64,000 nt of DNA from Blastobasis lacticolella (GCA_905147135.1 LR990041.1:12399907-12463906), one strand, 5' to 3'. Counted from the stretch's first letter, positions 11,664-23,164 are shown. Notes: generated from the sequence alone by a model not told the origin. Numbers and translations: made by a program.

Positions 11664-12270
11664 TTTAGCTCCAGCATCATAGTACAAAATAATACGTTTT
11701 GGGAAGAAACCCAAATAAGGGTACTTTTAAAATATATTATTTCACAACTTTGTCGGCGTGAAATAATGTACAACCATAACGAATATTAACTTTCTTGTAC
11801 TAACAGTTTTTAAAATAAGCCGCAGACGGACAGACGGATAGACATGGCGCAACTAAACCAAAGTGTTATTTGGTTTCCTACGGAAGCCTAAAAAAACATA
11901 CCGCCGACCATAAATCCACCTCCTTTTTAGAAATCGGTTCAAAAATTAATACAATAAATGGTAGGTGTAATTATACATACAGCCTTAAACATAAAAACAT
12001 TACGTCTGTACGTATAATCTGCGTATATAATATGTACATATTTAGATGGAAAATCATTATTACGATCCGCTTACTCAGGCAAAGGATCAATTCCCGATAA
12101 TGTAATTCAATTTGCTTTATCCCTTGCCGAGAAAATGGCGGCGTATTTTCGTCGATAACCTAAATTAATAATTTCAGATGACGCCGTTGTACCGTCACCG
12201 TACTGATAAATTAATCTAATAGGTGGGAGTTATTGAATAATACAGTTGCCGCCTTAATTATTGAATAAAC

Positions 12271-12299
12271 TCGTTAGCATTCAATTTCAATGCTAACGA
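12271..12299. repeat. Perfect 11-bp-stem hairpin
   Basis: TCGTTAGCATT and its complement AATGCTAACGA are separated by seven bases. The role is unknown; it may be the core of a worn palindromic element. Confidence 0.6.
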
Positions 12300-12427
12300 T
12301 GTTGGCAATTTTCAATCACTATTTTCCCATTGTTGTATTTTGTTTTGGTACTCAAATGAGGTGGGTTTTTATAGCTTACACATGTAGTTTTGAAAAGGAA
12401 AAACAAAGCGCTTGAGATGTGGTGCTG

Positions 12428-12468
12428 GGGGCGAATGGTCATGGTCATGGTCAATGGTCATGGCGAAT
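12428..12468 (+). repeat. Short ATGGTC tandem repeat
   Basis: GGTCATGGTCATGGTCAATGG contains about five imperfect copies of a six-base unit. Confidence 0.65.
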
Positions 12469-12579
12469 CCCCGACCGCAAAAGTAATAAAAATAGCTCAG
12501 TACTCAAGCAGCTCAAAATAAACAACAATCTGGAGAAATTTAAGTAGGTAAAGTAAATGACAAAAGACCTCGAGGCCGT

Positions 12580-12760
12580 TAGGCTAATTACGTAACTGTT
12601 GCTAACAATGGTCTGATTTCAATTATTGAAATTGTTACTTTAGCGGTTACGTATTATCGATTTAATTGTTTCAGTTTATTGCAATAGACTTTGTTAGCAA
12701 CTGAACTCATGAAATCGATGATACGTAATCTCAAAAGTAACAATTTCAACTATTAGTGTC
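12580..12760. mobile_element. Palindromic MITE-like element (family also at 26.15 kb)
   Basis: ATTGAAATTGTTACTTT...ACGTATTATCGATTT at 12626-12664 is the inverse of 12711-12750, giving arms of about 39 bases. Outer sequence AGGCTAATTACGTAACTGTTGC and TTATTGCAATAGACTTTGT recurs at 26155-26300, which shows that this is a dispersed family. No coding frame. Confidence 0.65.
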
Positions 12761-13254
12761 TTTTTTACTATTATTAATTGCTTAAACATTATAAAACTGA
12801 TTCTTGTGCTTGCCGTTGCTAAGACTTGGTCTTCAATTTCCTTTATTCAACTTTCCCAAGCGTGCGAAACAACTCACTAAGTTTCGAACGAAGCGGTTTA
12901 CGAGCGCAAACCGATTGCGCAAAAGAATACCTAGATAAGTATCGTCCTATCTTGCCTATAGCAGAGTTCTAGTGTATTCTCCACGCTAACAATAAAGAAG
13001 GGAGAATTAAGGACTTACCTTTAAACCGGGAAAAACAAATCCAATCAGCTGCTTAGACTGAGCTTAGGGTGGACGAATACTACGTATTATGCCAAAAACA
13101 CTTTTAATATGAAAACTGCAGATTTTAATTCAGATTAAGTCCTTATTCGTCAACCTAAATAAACTATATCAAATAAGTCTGTGCAAATTTTCTGTTAGAA
13201 GAGAAAATCAAAGTCTTGGAATAAAAAGCATTCTTAGGTAAACATTTCCTTTCT

Positions 13255-13356
13255 GTAGGCCTGCTGGAAGAAACTTTTAGAAATAAGTAATGTCTGTTGT
13301 GTCACTTATATCTCTATATTTCTTTATAGTGTGCAATAAATAGTTAAATAAATAAG
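13255..13356 (+). repeat. Non-LTR retrotransposon 3' tail
   Basis: GCTGGAAGAAACTTTTAGAAATAAGT..., GTCTGTTGTGTCAC..., and GTGCAATAAATAGTTAAATA form the 3' UTR and (TAAA)-type tail of a moth non-LTR element. The same tail is at 15.39 kb. Nothing coding is left upstream. Confidence 0.65.
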
Positions 13357-14378
13357 AAAAAAGAACAGACAACCTGTTAGAGAACAAGGAGTCTACATTT
13401 ATTTATTTGTTATCATTGTATCGATACCCTACAGTACCCACCCAACCACCCAGCCTGTTAACCACTTAGTGAATCCTCTTGCTATTGGCTATACAGAATA
13501 CGCGTACAGTATAAAAGAATCACACGCACCAGTTCAACGGCGTGATTAAATTATGATAATTGTGTTATTACTTCTGGCGAGTGAGCGGAGGCGTGGATCA
13601 TTCGATAAGGACCTCAGGCGCGGGCGCCTCACGATCCTATACAAATATTTGAACCGCAACCATTCTCACACCCTTCGAACATCTACATCATAATGCACGA
13701 TTTATGCGTGAACCATCATCGGAGTGCCTATTTAATATGCATTGGGATGGTTTTGTATTTTTAATCAGGATATTAGGATACGCTGTGTAAATTTGAATTT
13801 TGTAGGTAGATTACTATCATAATTTTAGGCGACCACAACGGCCATTGACGGACGGTGTGTTCGGATGAAATTATTATGAAGGGTACTTTTTGTGTCAATG
13901 TTGAAAGGATTTCAAACACGTACGACCTTATTTGAGGAAAGCTGTAATGGGCTTTCTGATACCTAGGCTTAGTAGCTAGGCTTATGTTTAGGCTTATTTA
14001 ATCTAAACCAAGGTCGTCCGCTGGGGACCTTTGAGACTGGTTAATAGGTCTCGGGAGCCTGTTGGCCACCGGTGACGGTATATCATGTTATTATTATTCA
14101 TGTTACAATAGCCGTTGACCTTCTGTTATTTATACTAAAAGGTATGTCAAGCTTCATGACCGTAGATTTTTTAACCTACAAAGTTACAATAGAATATTAC
14201 TGACGTTTAAAGTAGGTACACATTAACAAAAATAAGTAAAAAAAATAAAGTAAAATAGGTAATTATTTTGCTTTCATATAACTTTGACTTCGAGTTTTTT
14301 ATGTTTTTTATCACTGTGTACGGTGATGTGGGGTGGTGCCGCATATTAATAAAGGAGGCACAATATCTCGTATTGTAT
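13357..14378. other. No gene seen
   Basis: Contains a perfect 14-base CG palindrome AGGCGCGGGCGCCT near 13616 and otherwise AT-rich DNA. No coding assignment. Confidence 0.45.
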
Positions 14379-14848
14379 ACAGGGTGTAAAAAGACCGCTA
14401 GCATTAATTGAGACCCCATATTCTACCCATGAAACTGAACAACTTTTCCCAAGAAACATACCCGCGGAAATGACTTTATAATTTCGCTACCTAAAATAAA
14501 TAATTAATTGCGACGCGCAATGTACATCGTCCGTCGCACGCCTCTCGCTCGCCCACGTGACTAGTGGCCACGGACGTGTACTGCCGGCCGGCCTGCACGC
14601 TTTACATTGCGTGCTTTTACTTAAAGTGCATTTATTTCAACTTAAATTTGGACTTTGTGTGTCTTAATTAATTGTGAACGATGTAGTTACTTGATTTTTT
14701 AGTACAAAAATACAACTTTTTTTTTAAAAGAATCTCGATTTCTGCCTAAACTATGAGTTTCCGCGGGTATGTTTCTCGGGGAAAGTTGTTCAGTTTCATG
14801 GGTAGAATATGAGGTTTCAATTAATGCTAGCGGTCTTTTTACACCTGT
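14379..14848. mobile_element. Foldback MITE with about 92-bp terminal inverted repeats
   Basis: Arms at 14379-14470 and 14758-14848 start ACAGG(G)TGTAAAAAGACCGC and stay about 90% complementary to a shared ACATACCCGCGGAAA. The 287-base interior includes a CG-rich palindromic patch around GCCGGCCGGC. There is no transposase frame. The flanks do not show a convincing target duplication. The minus-strand open frame at 14207-14419 overlaps the left end and is not credible. Confidence 0.85.
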
Positions 14849-14925
14849 GTAAATACTCAATACTCAAATGTTTATTGCCGTAAATATGTCATACCTTAAA
14901 ATTATTTACACCTACCACCATTCTA

Positions 14926-15117
14926 GGGAATGAACTCCCATAGAATGGTGGAATTCACGTTTATTGAAGCCTTCAAGAAACGAACTTACACCTTCCTCAT
15001 ATCTAGGTCGGCAACGCATTCACGACACTCCTGGTGTTGCAAATGGTCATGGGCAGCGGTGATCACTTACCATCAGGTGGACTGCTGGCTCGTTTGGCTC
15101 CCACTATATAAAACAAC
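14926..15117 (+). pseudogene. Retrotransposon family B 3' fragment
   Basis: GGAATGAACTCCCATAGAATGG..., GGTCGGCAACGCATTCACGA, CTCCTGGTGTTGC and CTTACCATCAGGTGG follow the family B end, with an insertion of unrelated bases after the WNELP codons. It ends near TATATAAAAC. Confidence 0.7.
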
Positions 15118-15127
15118 CAGCTGACTA

Positions 15128-15212
15128 TTCTACCCTTACACTACACTACCCTACTACTACGACTACTCTACATCTACCCTATTCTAACCCTACCCTACAC
15201 CTACCCTTTCTT
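15128..15212. repeat. Degenerate CTACC-rich low-complexity tract
   Basis: About 85 bases consist almost only of CTACCC, CTACAC and CTACTA variants. It directly follows the retrotransposon tail and may have grown from its terminal microsatellite. Confidence 0.7.
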
Positions 15213-15247
15213 TCAACAATTGAATAATGATTGAAATAGGTGCAGCC

Positions 15248-15281
15248 GTTCTAATGTTATGTGCGAACATAGCATTAGAAC
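15248..15281. repeat. Near-perfect hairpin
   Basis: GTTCTAATGTTATGT and its complement around a short GCGA centre form a stem of about 14 base pairs with small asymmetries. Confidence 0.6.
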
Positions 15282-15389
15282 GAACCCCCATTCGGCAAAT
15301 TGATGTTTATTTATACAGATTGATTCTCAGGACAACCTCTTATGGAATAAGCTTATACTTTCTACTAGAGACTTTTTCTTCCGTTGGTC

Positions 15390-15505
15390 GGCTGGAAGAT
15401 ATTTCTTTAGAAATAAGCTGTACCTGTTGTGATTTTTTCTGTATGTCTATTTTGTATACTATTTATTGTGCACAATAAACGTTAAATAAATAAATAAATA
15501 AATAG
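15390..15505 (+). repeat. Non-LTR retrotransposon 3' tail with (AAAT)n
   Basis: GGCTGGAAGATATTTCTTTAG, AAATAAGCTGTACCTGTTGT and GCACAATAAACGTTAAATAA match the tail at 13255-13356, ending in five TAAA units. Confidence 0.7.
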
Positions 15506-16239
15506 AGACGAGAACAGTGACAACTCCATATAGTTAAGTCCCACTTTAAGGTTTGGACTATTTATAATTATGGTTTAAGAGTTTAGTTGTTGTTCCTTGA
15601 ACTTGAATTGTCAAAATTATCGGGTTAATTACTTCAAGGTAAATAGGCGTTCGGGTTGGCCTGGTGCTCCTGTAGGGTAACCGGGGCTTAAGTCCGTCAA
15701 GTAGGTTAGAGCAAGTAGGATGTAGGCCTGTAGGCGTAGATAGGTCGGAGCAAGTAGGGTGCAAGCTTTTAGCCTGCGTCTATGAGCACGCATAGCACTG
15801 GCTAGGTAATAATTCAAATACGTTCCATTTTAATTAGATGTAAGGTATCCTCTGTATTTTGTATCATTCTTCTAGATACTTTCACGAATATAACTTTAAT
15901 TAAGCATTTGCGTTTTTACTTTAGAATCAGTGTATCACCCAGTGCTACAGTACCTAGGTGTGAAGGTATCTTACTTGTCTTTTAGTCTTGGAAGCCAACT
16001 TGAAATTTATCATGGATATAACTTAGTTATTAGATAATGAAAGTAATATTACTTTGTCTGTTGTTTCATTGCTTTGGTTTTAGGTATTACTTTAAAAATT
16101 ATCAAATAGAAAAATTTTATCATTTCAAATAGTCCTTTACAGTTTAAGGCGACATTTACTGAAATACACATAAAATATTTACAGTTACAATACCAATATA
16201 TCTATATACATATACCTACCACTACATATAAAATATATA
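15506..16239. other. No gene seen; short AAGTAGG-type repeats
   Basis: 15700-15772 contains imperfect direct repeats of GAGCAAGTAGGRTG spaced about 45 bases apart. The rest is AT-rich. Confidence 0.45.
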
Positions 16240-17120
16240 CTAAAAATTAAAAAAGTTGTCCACACCGCTGCCCCCCGGAATGGCGCCCAGAAAGCTGGCT
16301 GCGTTGCCTCGTTGAATAGCGATGCTAATCCGTTGCCATTTAATTTTTTGGAAAGTTCTATAAATAACTTTCTCGCACCAGGGCCCCACGGTCCCAACGT
16401 TTCCACACCAAACGGCTGAAATACGAAGTCTTGCGCTAGACTTTCGTATTTCCTCCGCTTCAGGTATTCCGCAGCTGAAGCCGCAGCCCCAGCACAGCTG
16501 GCAGTGGAGGCCACATGCGAAGGCGCCACTGTGTCCACACAGGTAGCGTCCCACACCAGCGCCTTCCCACGCTGCCACCCAATTAACGTCATGCCGTCGG
16601 GCCTCTTGCCATCGTCACGTACGGTACCTTTCGGCTCTAATATGGCCGGTACGTTGACGGTTACAAGTGCCCTATGAATGACGTCATTGATTGCTGCGTG
16701 CCTGGAGATTCGGCCTGCGCTGCGGGTACATGAAAGACCGTGGTGCCCTAGTGGATCCACAGACGCACCACAAGGACAGTAGTGTGGACGAACCAGATTG
16801 ACCCCCAATCTTAAACCCAAAAATATGGACAACGACAAGTTGTCGTTGTCCAGGACGGTGCCGATATTCGAGGAGGGGACTGCTTGCAGCCAGAACCCTG
16901 ACTGTCGCTGTGTCCCGGCTAGGAGACGAGCCCGTTCCGAAATATTGGCTGAAGAAACTAATATATATTTTAGAATGTTTTCGCATAAAGGGTCGTCCCA
17001 TAGCCGTTGATGCATCGGAGACTCTGGGGGAGGCTCATTCGGACATATACTCATCCAGGCTTTTTTAGCATCTGTGCAGCAAGGAATGTCAATAAACCTA
17101 CATAATTTCAAAATCTGTTT
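16240..17120 (-). pseudogene. R2-like restriction-endonuclease-type retrotransposon C-terminus, frameshifted
   Basis: Minus-strand frame open from about 17120 (after a TGA) to 16185. Counting from the TTG codon at 17111, a CCHC knuckle is seen at residues 112-128 (C-x1-C-x8-H-x4-C), followed by LEP, RDDGKRPDG (RPD at 170-172) and VWDATC (D188). This zinc knuckle plus RPD-x15-D order matches the restriction-like endonuclease C-terminus of R2-type non-LTR elements, which nicks the insertion site. Identity to the copy at 57.0-58.0 kb is roughly 60% by eye. Near 16335-16345 the frame breaks: about ten residues are missing relative to the sister copy, and the conserved ISIAIQRGNAAS terminus lies in another frame, ending at a TAG at 16240-16242. 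No RT domain remains upstream and there is no real start codon. The frame assignment is solid; the exact clade is inferred. Confidence 0.8.
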
Positions 17121-17440
17121 TCAAATGAATATACGTTTTATTTCAATTTTGTTAAATGAATAGCTTCGTTCTTTATTACTAGTCTCTTATCTTGATGAAA
17201 ATGTAATACAACGGTATTTGTCAAGTTACGGCGAAATATAAAATGCTTCGTCTAGACTGAGATAACATTTTTCTAAGACTTAGAGAAAAATGGAAAACAT
17301 TTTCAGTTAAAGTAAATACTTGGCCTGAATTTTCGATATCGGCATCTGAAAAGATTAAAGAGAGAGTAAAATCACTTTTTGATTTCATAATTTAATGAAT
17401 AATATTATGTTATCATAATATTATGTACTTTTATAAACCT

Positions 17441-17465
17441 AATTCAATTCAATTCAATTCATTTA
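17441..17465 (+). repeat. (AATTC)n microsatellite
   Basis: Four to five tandem AATTC units. Confidence 0.85.
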
Positions 17466-17593
17466 TTTTGATAAACATAAATTTACACAGTGTTTGTGTG
17501 TTGTAATGCCTCCGTCCCACAGGTGGGACAGGGAGAGCCTATGGACCGCCACTTTGCTCTGTCGTGACACAACTCCCTAGCCCTACTTATACA

Positions 17594-18240
17594 TCTACAC
17601 TAATATTATAAAGAGGAAAGATTTGTACCTATTTTTGTATGTTTGTATGTTTGTAATGAATAGGCTCAAAAAGTACTGGGCCGATTTAAAAAATTCTTTC
17701 ACCAATAGAATGCTACATTCTTCCAATTTGACATAGGCTACATTTCATTTTGAAAAAAATTAGGGATCCTTGGTAAAATTTGAACAATGTAACCGAAGGT
17801 GTAGAAAAATACCCAAAAAATTCCTTACATCGCGTGCGCTGCGAAAACTATTGATGATAGAACAAAATAATGTACTACGACTTTGCAGAACACATCATTA
17901 TCTACAAAAAATGTCGCGACAGTATATGTCTAACTATTATAGTTATGTCACAATAAGTGTTCTTTTATTTTAAAAATTTAATTGAAATGACGCCGCTAAA
18001 AAACGCTCTTTATTTGTACCTTGGTATTAATCCTTATCAAAATCAATTACTTCATCTTCACGACTACTTCAATACCTTTATATAACTTTTTGAATTATTC
18101 AATTCAGACATTCCATTCGAAAGATATCACGAGTTTAAAAATGTGAATATTAGAAAAAAGTCGCGTGTTCGCCGCTCAGTCCGCTCGGCTATCTAGGCAG
18201 CACGGGATACGTACGGGAGGGCAGTCAATGTCAAGAAATA
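17594..18240 (+). mobile_element. Helitron-like element, 3' end lost
   Basis: It starts A^TCTACACTAATATTATAAAG, the 5' end seen in the complete copy at 45698-46439, and stays alignable for about 640 bases. It diverges abruptly after GTCAATGTCAAGAAATA at 18239, without the CTAG end. The first 200 bases differ strongly from the other copy, while the following 440 are nearly identical. No protein is encoded. The assignment to Helitrons rests on TC/CTAG ends and A/T flanks. Confidence 0.65.
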
Positions 18241-18375
18241 CGGCCGTCAGGAGCCGGGTCGCCCCCTTCCCTCTAAAATGGTTGAGGAGACGGTTGGAAC
18301 TTTTGTGATCGTAATATGGTGTCCTGTTTGTAACGGGACACTACTCAGTACATACTTAAGTATAATATAATTACT

Positions 18376-18577
18376 TCATATTATAAACACGAAGTCCCAC
18401 GGCGTGTCTTACTGTCAGTCTGTACGCGATAAACTCAAGAACTACTAAACGGATTTTCATGCGGTATTCACACACAGACTACATAGTGCGGTTTTAGACA
18501 ACGTGATTCATGACGAAGGTTCAGGTGTATAATTTGTTAAGGTTTACTACCCGTGCGAAGCCGGGGCGGGCCGCTAG
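18376..18577 (+). mobile_element. Short Helitron-like element with CTAG end
   Basis: It begins TCATATTATAAACACGAAGT and ends GCGAAGCCGGGGCGGGCCGC plus TAG, with a following T. The internal sequence (ACGGATTTTCATGCGG, GTGATTCATGACGAAGG) differs from the 17.6 kb copy, so only the termini are shared. About 202 bases and non-autonomous. Confidence 0.6.
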
Positions 18578-19578
18578 TGTTATAATATATTAAATTTTCG
18601 CTAATATTAGGGTAGAGCTATAGCTCTTCATGTTTAAGGGCCTAATTCGGGCAACCGTGTTAACTAAACTTTTCCCGGAAGCGCGACTCAAAACGACGGT
18701 GTAGGTAAGGGCTCCACTGCTAACTAAGTTTGTTTGAGACATCAAAAGTGATTACTGGACGGGTTGTAACAACAAAACGGCGACAATTGCGTACAGGGAG
18801 GGGCGCGGGGGGCTCGGCCACTGTTTGCATACCTTGAAGCAAATTGAATTAGTGTCACGGCACTGTGCAAATTACTCGGGCAGTTTAAATTAACTTGTTA
18901 CGCCCGAGGTCGACTTTGGCCCTAAAGTTCCCTAATTTTGCGAGAGCAACATCAAACTGTACTTCGCCCATATTGCCCCTGTTTGGTCCCACGTGAATTT
19001 TCTGCACTAATTAGTTTCCACCATGTTTATTTAACCTAAGTTTGCGGAACTAACATTATTTATGACTGCGACGAGTGCTGGAACAGATAATGTCGTTAGC
19101 AGCGTCGGAAGTTTTCTCGTATCGTCGGATTAAAAAATCTTTAGGTACAAAATGCCTAGCGGTTTTCGAAACAACTATCGGCCCGCACGTAACGCACTCT
19201 CCTAAAACATTTTCACACTTTATCGCACGCTGAAATAAAACTAAGTGGAGTGCTCAACAAGTACCAGTTTTGTTTTACTTTTAGTTGGTTGCATGGTACG
19301 GGTGAGTGCGCTCCGTCGTGTAAAATCAATTTCTAGCGCATGCAGCCTGCGCCCGCGGATTAACGGATTACCTCTGGCTTCAAACAAGTCCATCCGTGTT
19401 CACTATTTTACGACTCCGACACTGCCTTTGACACTGCGCATCTTACATAACTAATAGGTAAAGGATTATTGTGCTTGTCGGATTCGTTACAGGTATAGTG
19501 CGAGTGTGTTTAACTAAAATGTACGTTATGTGCTTGGTAATAGACTATAGAATATATATACGAATAGATATATTGCTT
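18578..19578. other. No gene seen
   Basis: Mixed composition, including CG-rich bits near 18790. No domain, SINE or arm recognised. Confidence 0.45.
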
Positions 19579-19842
19579 GACGACCTGAGTGGTTCAATGG
19601 TCAACATGCCGGTCTGCCACGCAAGAGGTCCCGGGTTCGATTCCCGGTCGGGCAGAAATTGAAATGATGAATTTTAATTTCTGTTACGGGTCTGGGTGTT
19701 CTATGTATAATAAGTATGTATTTAAAAGTATTTAAGTAGTATATCAGTTATCTAGCACCCATAGCACAAGCTTTGCTTAGTTTGGGGCTAGATGGCGCTG
19801 TGTGAATTTGTCCACGAATATTTATTATTATTTATTAATAGA
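19579..19842 (+). repeat. SINE1, full length (tRNA-Gly-derived)
   Basis: The reference copy in this window. The head GACGACCTGAGTGGTTCAAT carries an A box (TGGTTCAATGG), CTGCCACG resembling the GCC anticodon loop of tRNA-Gly, and a perfect B box GGTTCGATTCC. The body runs through ACGGGTCTGGGTGTTC, ATAATAAGTATGTATTT, AGCACCCATAG, and TTGGGGCTAGATGGCGCTGT, ending in a (TTATTA)n tail. Such elements are transcribed by RNA polymerase III and moved by LINE enzymes. The open frame 19471-19662 crossing it is spurious. Confidence 0.9.
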
Positions 19843-20999
19843 GGCTTTTGTTTAAATATTTTTTTTTTTTTAATTTATGTTTTGAGCATTCCAATTGTGT
19901 TTTTATGCTTCTATAGTTTTACCCGGAACAAAATATTACGTAATAAAAGCCTATCGAACAACAAGCAACAATCTCAATATCGTACATCACGTTGTTGCGT
20001 TGTGTGCGGACGGGAGCCATGTCACAGATTCATTAAATCCTCGGGTTCAAAGCGACTTTCGGAACAGTTCGCCCGATGAAATTTAAACATTGAAATCCCT
20101 GATACATCAATATCCGTCGGGCATCAACATTCCTATACAATTCAAAGTCGTCCCTATTGTCCGTTTTAATCGATATCCCAAAAGAATTTCCATTAAAGAA
20201 ACACCGTTCTGTAGGTACTGACGTGTACAAAAAAAATCTTTTCACATAATTTTCAATTCTCACGCCTTCCGTTCATCCAATGAAAGAATTTCCCAGCTGG
20301 TTTAATTGAATTTTTTTCCGCTTTGTCAGATATTGATCGCTTACAGACTTTCAATACCTTTCTGTTTTATTCCACAAACACTCAAGGGGTGGATAATAAA
20401 TCACTTGAAAGTGAAAGCTGCTTTTTAAGCGCTTGAAAGTCTATAAATCATATAATGAATAAGGCGGTTGTGATTTAATATTGTTGTGTACTTTTATAGG
20501 TAGGTACTCATGGATACATAAAGAGTGGTTTTTGATGAATAGGCAACCTTAGTATAAAGCAAAATGTCCATTCAAATCTTCACGTACCTTTCTCCCTATT
20601 GGAACATTATTTATTTTCCATTAGAATTTTCCTTTTTTCCGAACTAACCCATCATGGAAAAATTATGTCATGGCAAACGCAGATAAGTGATTGCGTGAAC
20701 CAAGTTTTGCCAGGCAAGTTGTCCTCTCGTCACATCTGGATAGGAGCACTCAAAATAATTACAATCTTGCAAAAATCTCTAGCGGCACGGCTGCGGAGCC
20801 AGAACTCGGAAACTAAATAAATTTTGATCGATGGCCGTAAAGTCGAGACTTATCTCGTGGTTTATGGAGTATACCTTTCGGATGATATCTGCTGTGGGAA
20901 ATAGACTTTGAATAATTTAAATAGATAGGATTTTCATCCTTTGAGAGTTGAAATGGACGATTCTCTTTCTATTAGGGGGCTTCTAAAAATAATAATCTT
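19843..20999. other. No gene seen
   Basis: A T-run at 19860-19871 and AT-rich DNA. Short open frames overlap on both strands, but none shows a domain. Confidence 0.45.
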
Positions 21000-21090
21000 G
21001 GCCTCAATTTACCGCTAGTGCTATCGCACGCGAGGGCCTTGGGTCCGCCTTGACCATGACTTAGGATTTGGTAAATCAGATAAACGGAAT
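21000..21090 (-). repeat. SINE2 tail fragment, antisense
   Basis: CGAGGGCCTTGGGTCCGCC, TTGACCATGACTTAGGATTT and GTAAATCAGATAA match the 3' body of SINE2 in reverse; the tRNA-like head is missing. Confidence 0.65.
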
Positions 21091-21859
21091 CTACAGTTTG
21101 TGGCTTAAAACCAGGGCTAATATTGAAAATAGAGACTCTCTAGAGTATTGGTATTTTTTCTGAAAATATTCTAGTTAACCAAAACCAATACATTACACAC
21201 ATTACGAATTTAAAGTTACAATTCATAATCAGTGATTATTGCAAAACGATATCATCGCTAACATTGTCAATGTCGTGGTACAGGGCATAAGATAATACCA
21301 GCCGCCACATGTCAACGAGACGTTCCGAGTAGCTCCGAATACGTACGATGCAGAAAGAACTCGATGTTAGAAAAAAAACAAAAAGTTAAGATTTGATTTG
21401 AATTAGTTGGGACCACAGAACACGATAGAAGTGGCATCTTCGCCATTAGTACCGAAACCGATGCCGCCGTTCCCGACCCCACTATTTTTACTACTACTCA
21501 TGCAACTTAATATGCACAGGCTTACGCACGCACACGCAAAGTCAAACGGAGCGCCGTGATTAGTCAATCGGTCACTACCACATACACACATTGCGTTGCG
21601 TGTGTGCTGTAAATCCTCTCTGAATTTACATTTACGCTAGTGATTGACAAAATCGAATTCTTGTCGATATTATTATTTCGATAAAATTCTAACTATTATT
21701 ATGGTATTTATTATTTGATAATAATGAATTGAAATTGTTATTATATTGAGGGGGGTGAGGCGGGGTTCAAGGACGCGTTCAAGGAGATAGAGAGAGTAGG
21801 GGTACGGTAGATTTAAAGTAGGGGTATGGCAGGAATATGTCAGGAGTACGATAGTGTGT

Positions 21860-22122
21860 GACGTCCTGATTAGTTCAGTGGTTAACATGCTAGTTTGCCA
21901 TAAAAGAGGTTGCGGGTTCGTTTCCCGGCTGGGCAGAAATAAAAATGATGAATTTTAATTTCTGTAACGGGTCTGGGTGTTCTATGTATAATAAGAATGT
22001 ATTTTAAAAAAAGGGTATAAGTACTATATCAATTATCTAGCACCCATAATACAAGCTTTGCTCAGTTTAGGGCTAGATATCGCTGTGTGAATTTGTCTAC
22101 AATTAGGTATTTATTTTATTTT
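21860..22122 (+). repeat. SINE1 copy, full length
   Basis: The head GACGTCCTGATTAGTTCAGT, B box GGTTCGTTTCC (one change), the family body, and a T/A-rich tail are all present. TAGTGT occurs on both sides and may be the target duplication. The flanks are C/G-asymmetric: AGTAGGGGTA-type repeats upstream and TACCCCA-type repeats downstream. Confidence 0.85.
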
Positions 22123-22794
22123 AGTGTTAAGGTAACTGCATCATACCTCTACCCCACCTGTACCCCACCCGTGCCCCTGCTGTGCCCCTACTAAAAACTA
22201 ATATCAAAATCGGTCCGCAATTGACGAAAATTTCAAGGAACACACGTACCTACAATAAAAGAACATTCAATCGAAATAAGAATCTTCTCCTTTTTGATAT
22301 CAATTCTACTATACTACAAATATATTATATTGATAAACAAAATAATTTATCGATAAGGTCATGGGCGCAAGGTGTCCTTGAGCGCGGGTGAATATTTTTC
22401 GTAAAATATTGATAAATACAAGGTTTTTAGACTTAACGGTGAAATGAAATCACTCCTTTTGTTTTAGAAGTATGTTAGTTTCTTGCTCGCAATTAACTAT
22501 TGCGCAAGATGGCATATTTTTAACATTTTAGGCACAGCTTTTTTTGATGCGCACTCCGTTGAATTCCGCAAGAGACTGAGACGGCGCGTTCGCGCCTTTT
22601 GAAGGAAATTAGCTCATTAGCGCATAGTTGTGGCGCGACTGCACCGCCTACTTAGCTTATCTTACTACTTATTTTTCTATGGTTGGGACCATGATGATTT
22701 AATTACTGGTGCTCTATAGAGCCCCCAGTTTTAATATTTGCCCCGGTTCTAGGCCACACACTGTATATTTACAGAGAAACGACTGCCGTTTGAC

Positions 22795-22985
22795 TTCCAT
22801 GACCCTATGATCAGGGGTACCTAACCAGATTGTATTATGAATATACATTCAGTTGCCTGTACAGGTTTCATCACGATGTTTTTCCTCACCGTAATCGGTT
22901 AGTGATCAACTAATGTACATAACTCAGAAAAGAGTAGTTGGAACATGGCGGCGCTGGGATTCGTACACGGGACTTCTCGCATACA
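22795..22985 (-). repeat. SINE2 copy, antisense, partial
   Basis: On the minus strand, the head is worn, followed by ACTCTTTTCTGAGTTATGTA, GTGAGGAAAAACATCGTGAT and the CAATCTGGTTAGGTACCCCT-like body; the 3' third is missing. Confidence 0.7.
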
Positions 22986-23164
22986 AGAATATGCTAAAAC
23001 TATTGAGAAGTTTATATTTATTTTTTATTTGAAGAGCTAAAAACTTATTTACTATTATTATTATTCCATGCCATTCCCGAAAATGTACAGCTAAATGCGA
23101 AGCGACGAAATAACTAATATGATAATAAGTTTTATTTTGCTATTTCACTTCTTTGCTTTTCACG

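Noticed and set aside
16240..17010. Additional open frames overlapping the retrotransposon C-terminus at 16 kb (both strands)
   Set aside because: They are shifted-frame or antisense shadows. Only the terminal ISIAIQRGNAAS piece of one frame is meaningful, and it is explained by the frameshift.
19579..19655. tRNA-Gly-like sequences, here and at 10.9, 21.9, 29.9, 55.7, 59.0 and 60.1 kb, as real tRNA genes
   Set aside because: The cloverleaf ends do not pair, all are followed by the same SINE body, and they occur in dispersed copies.
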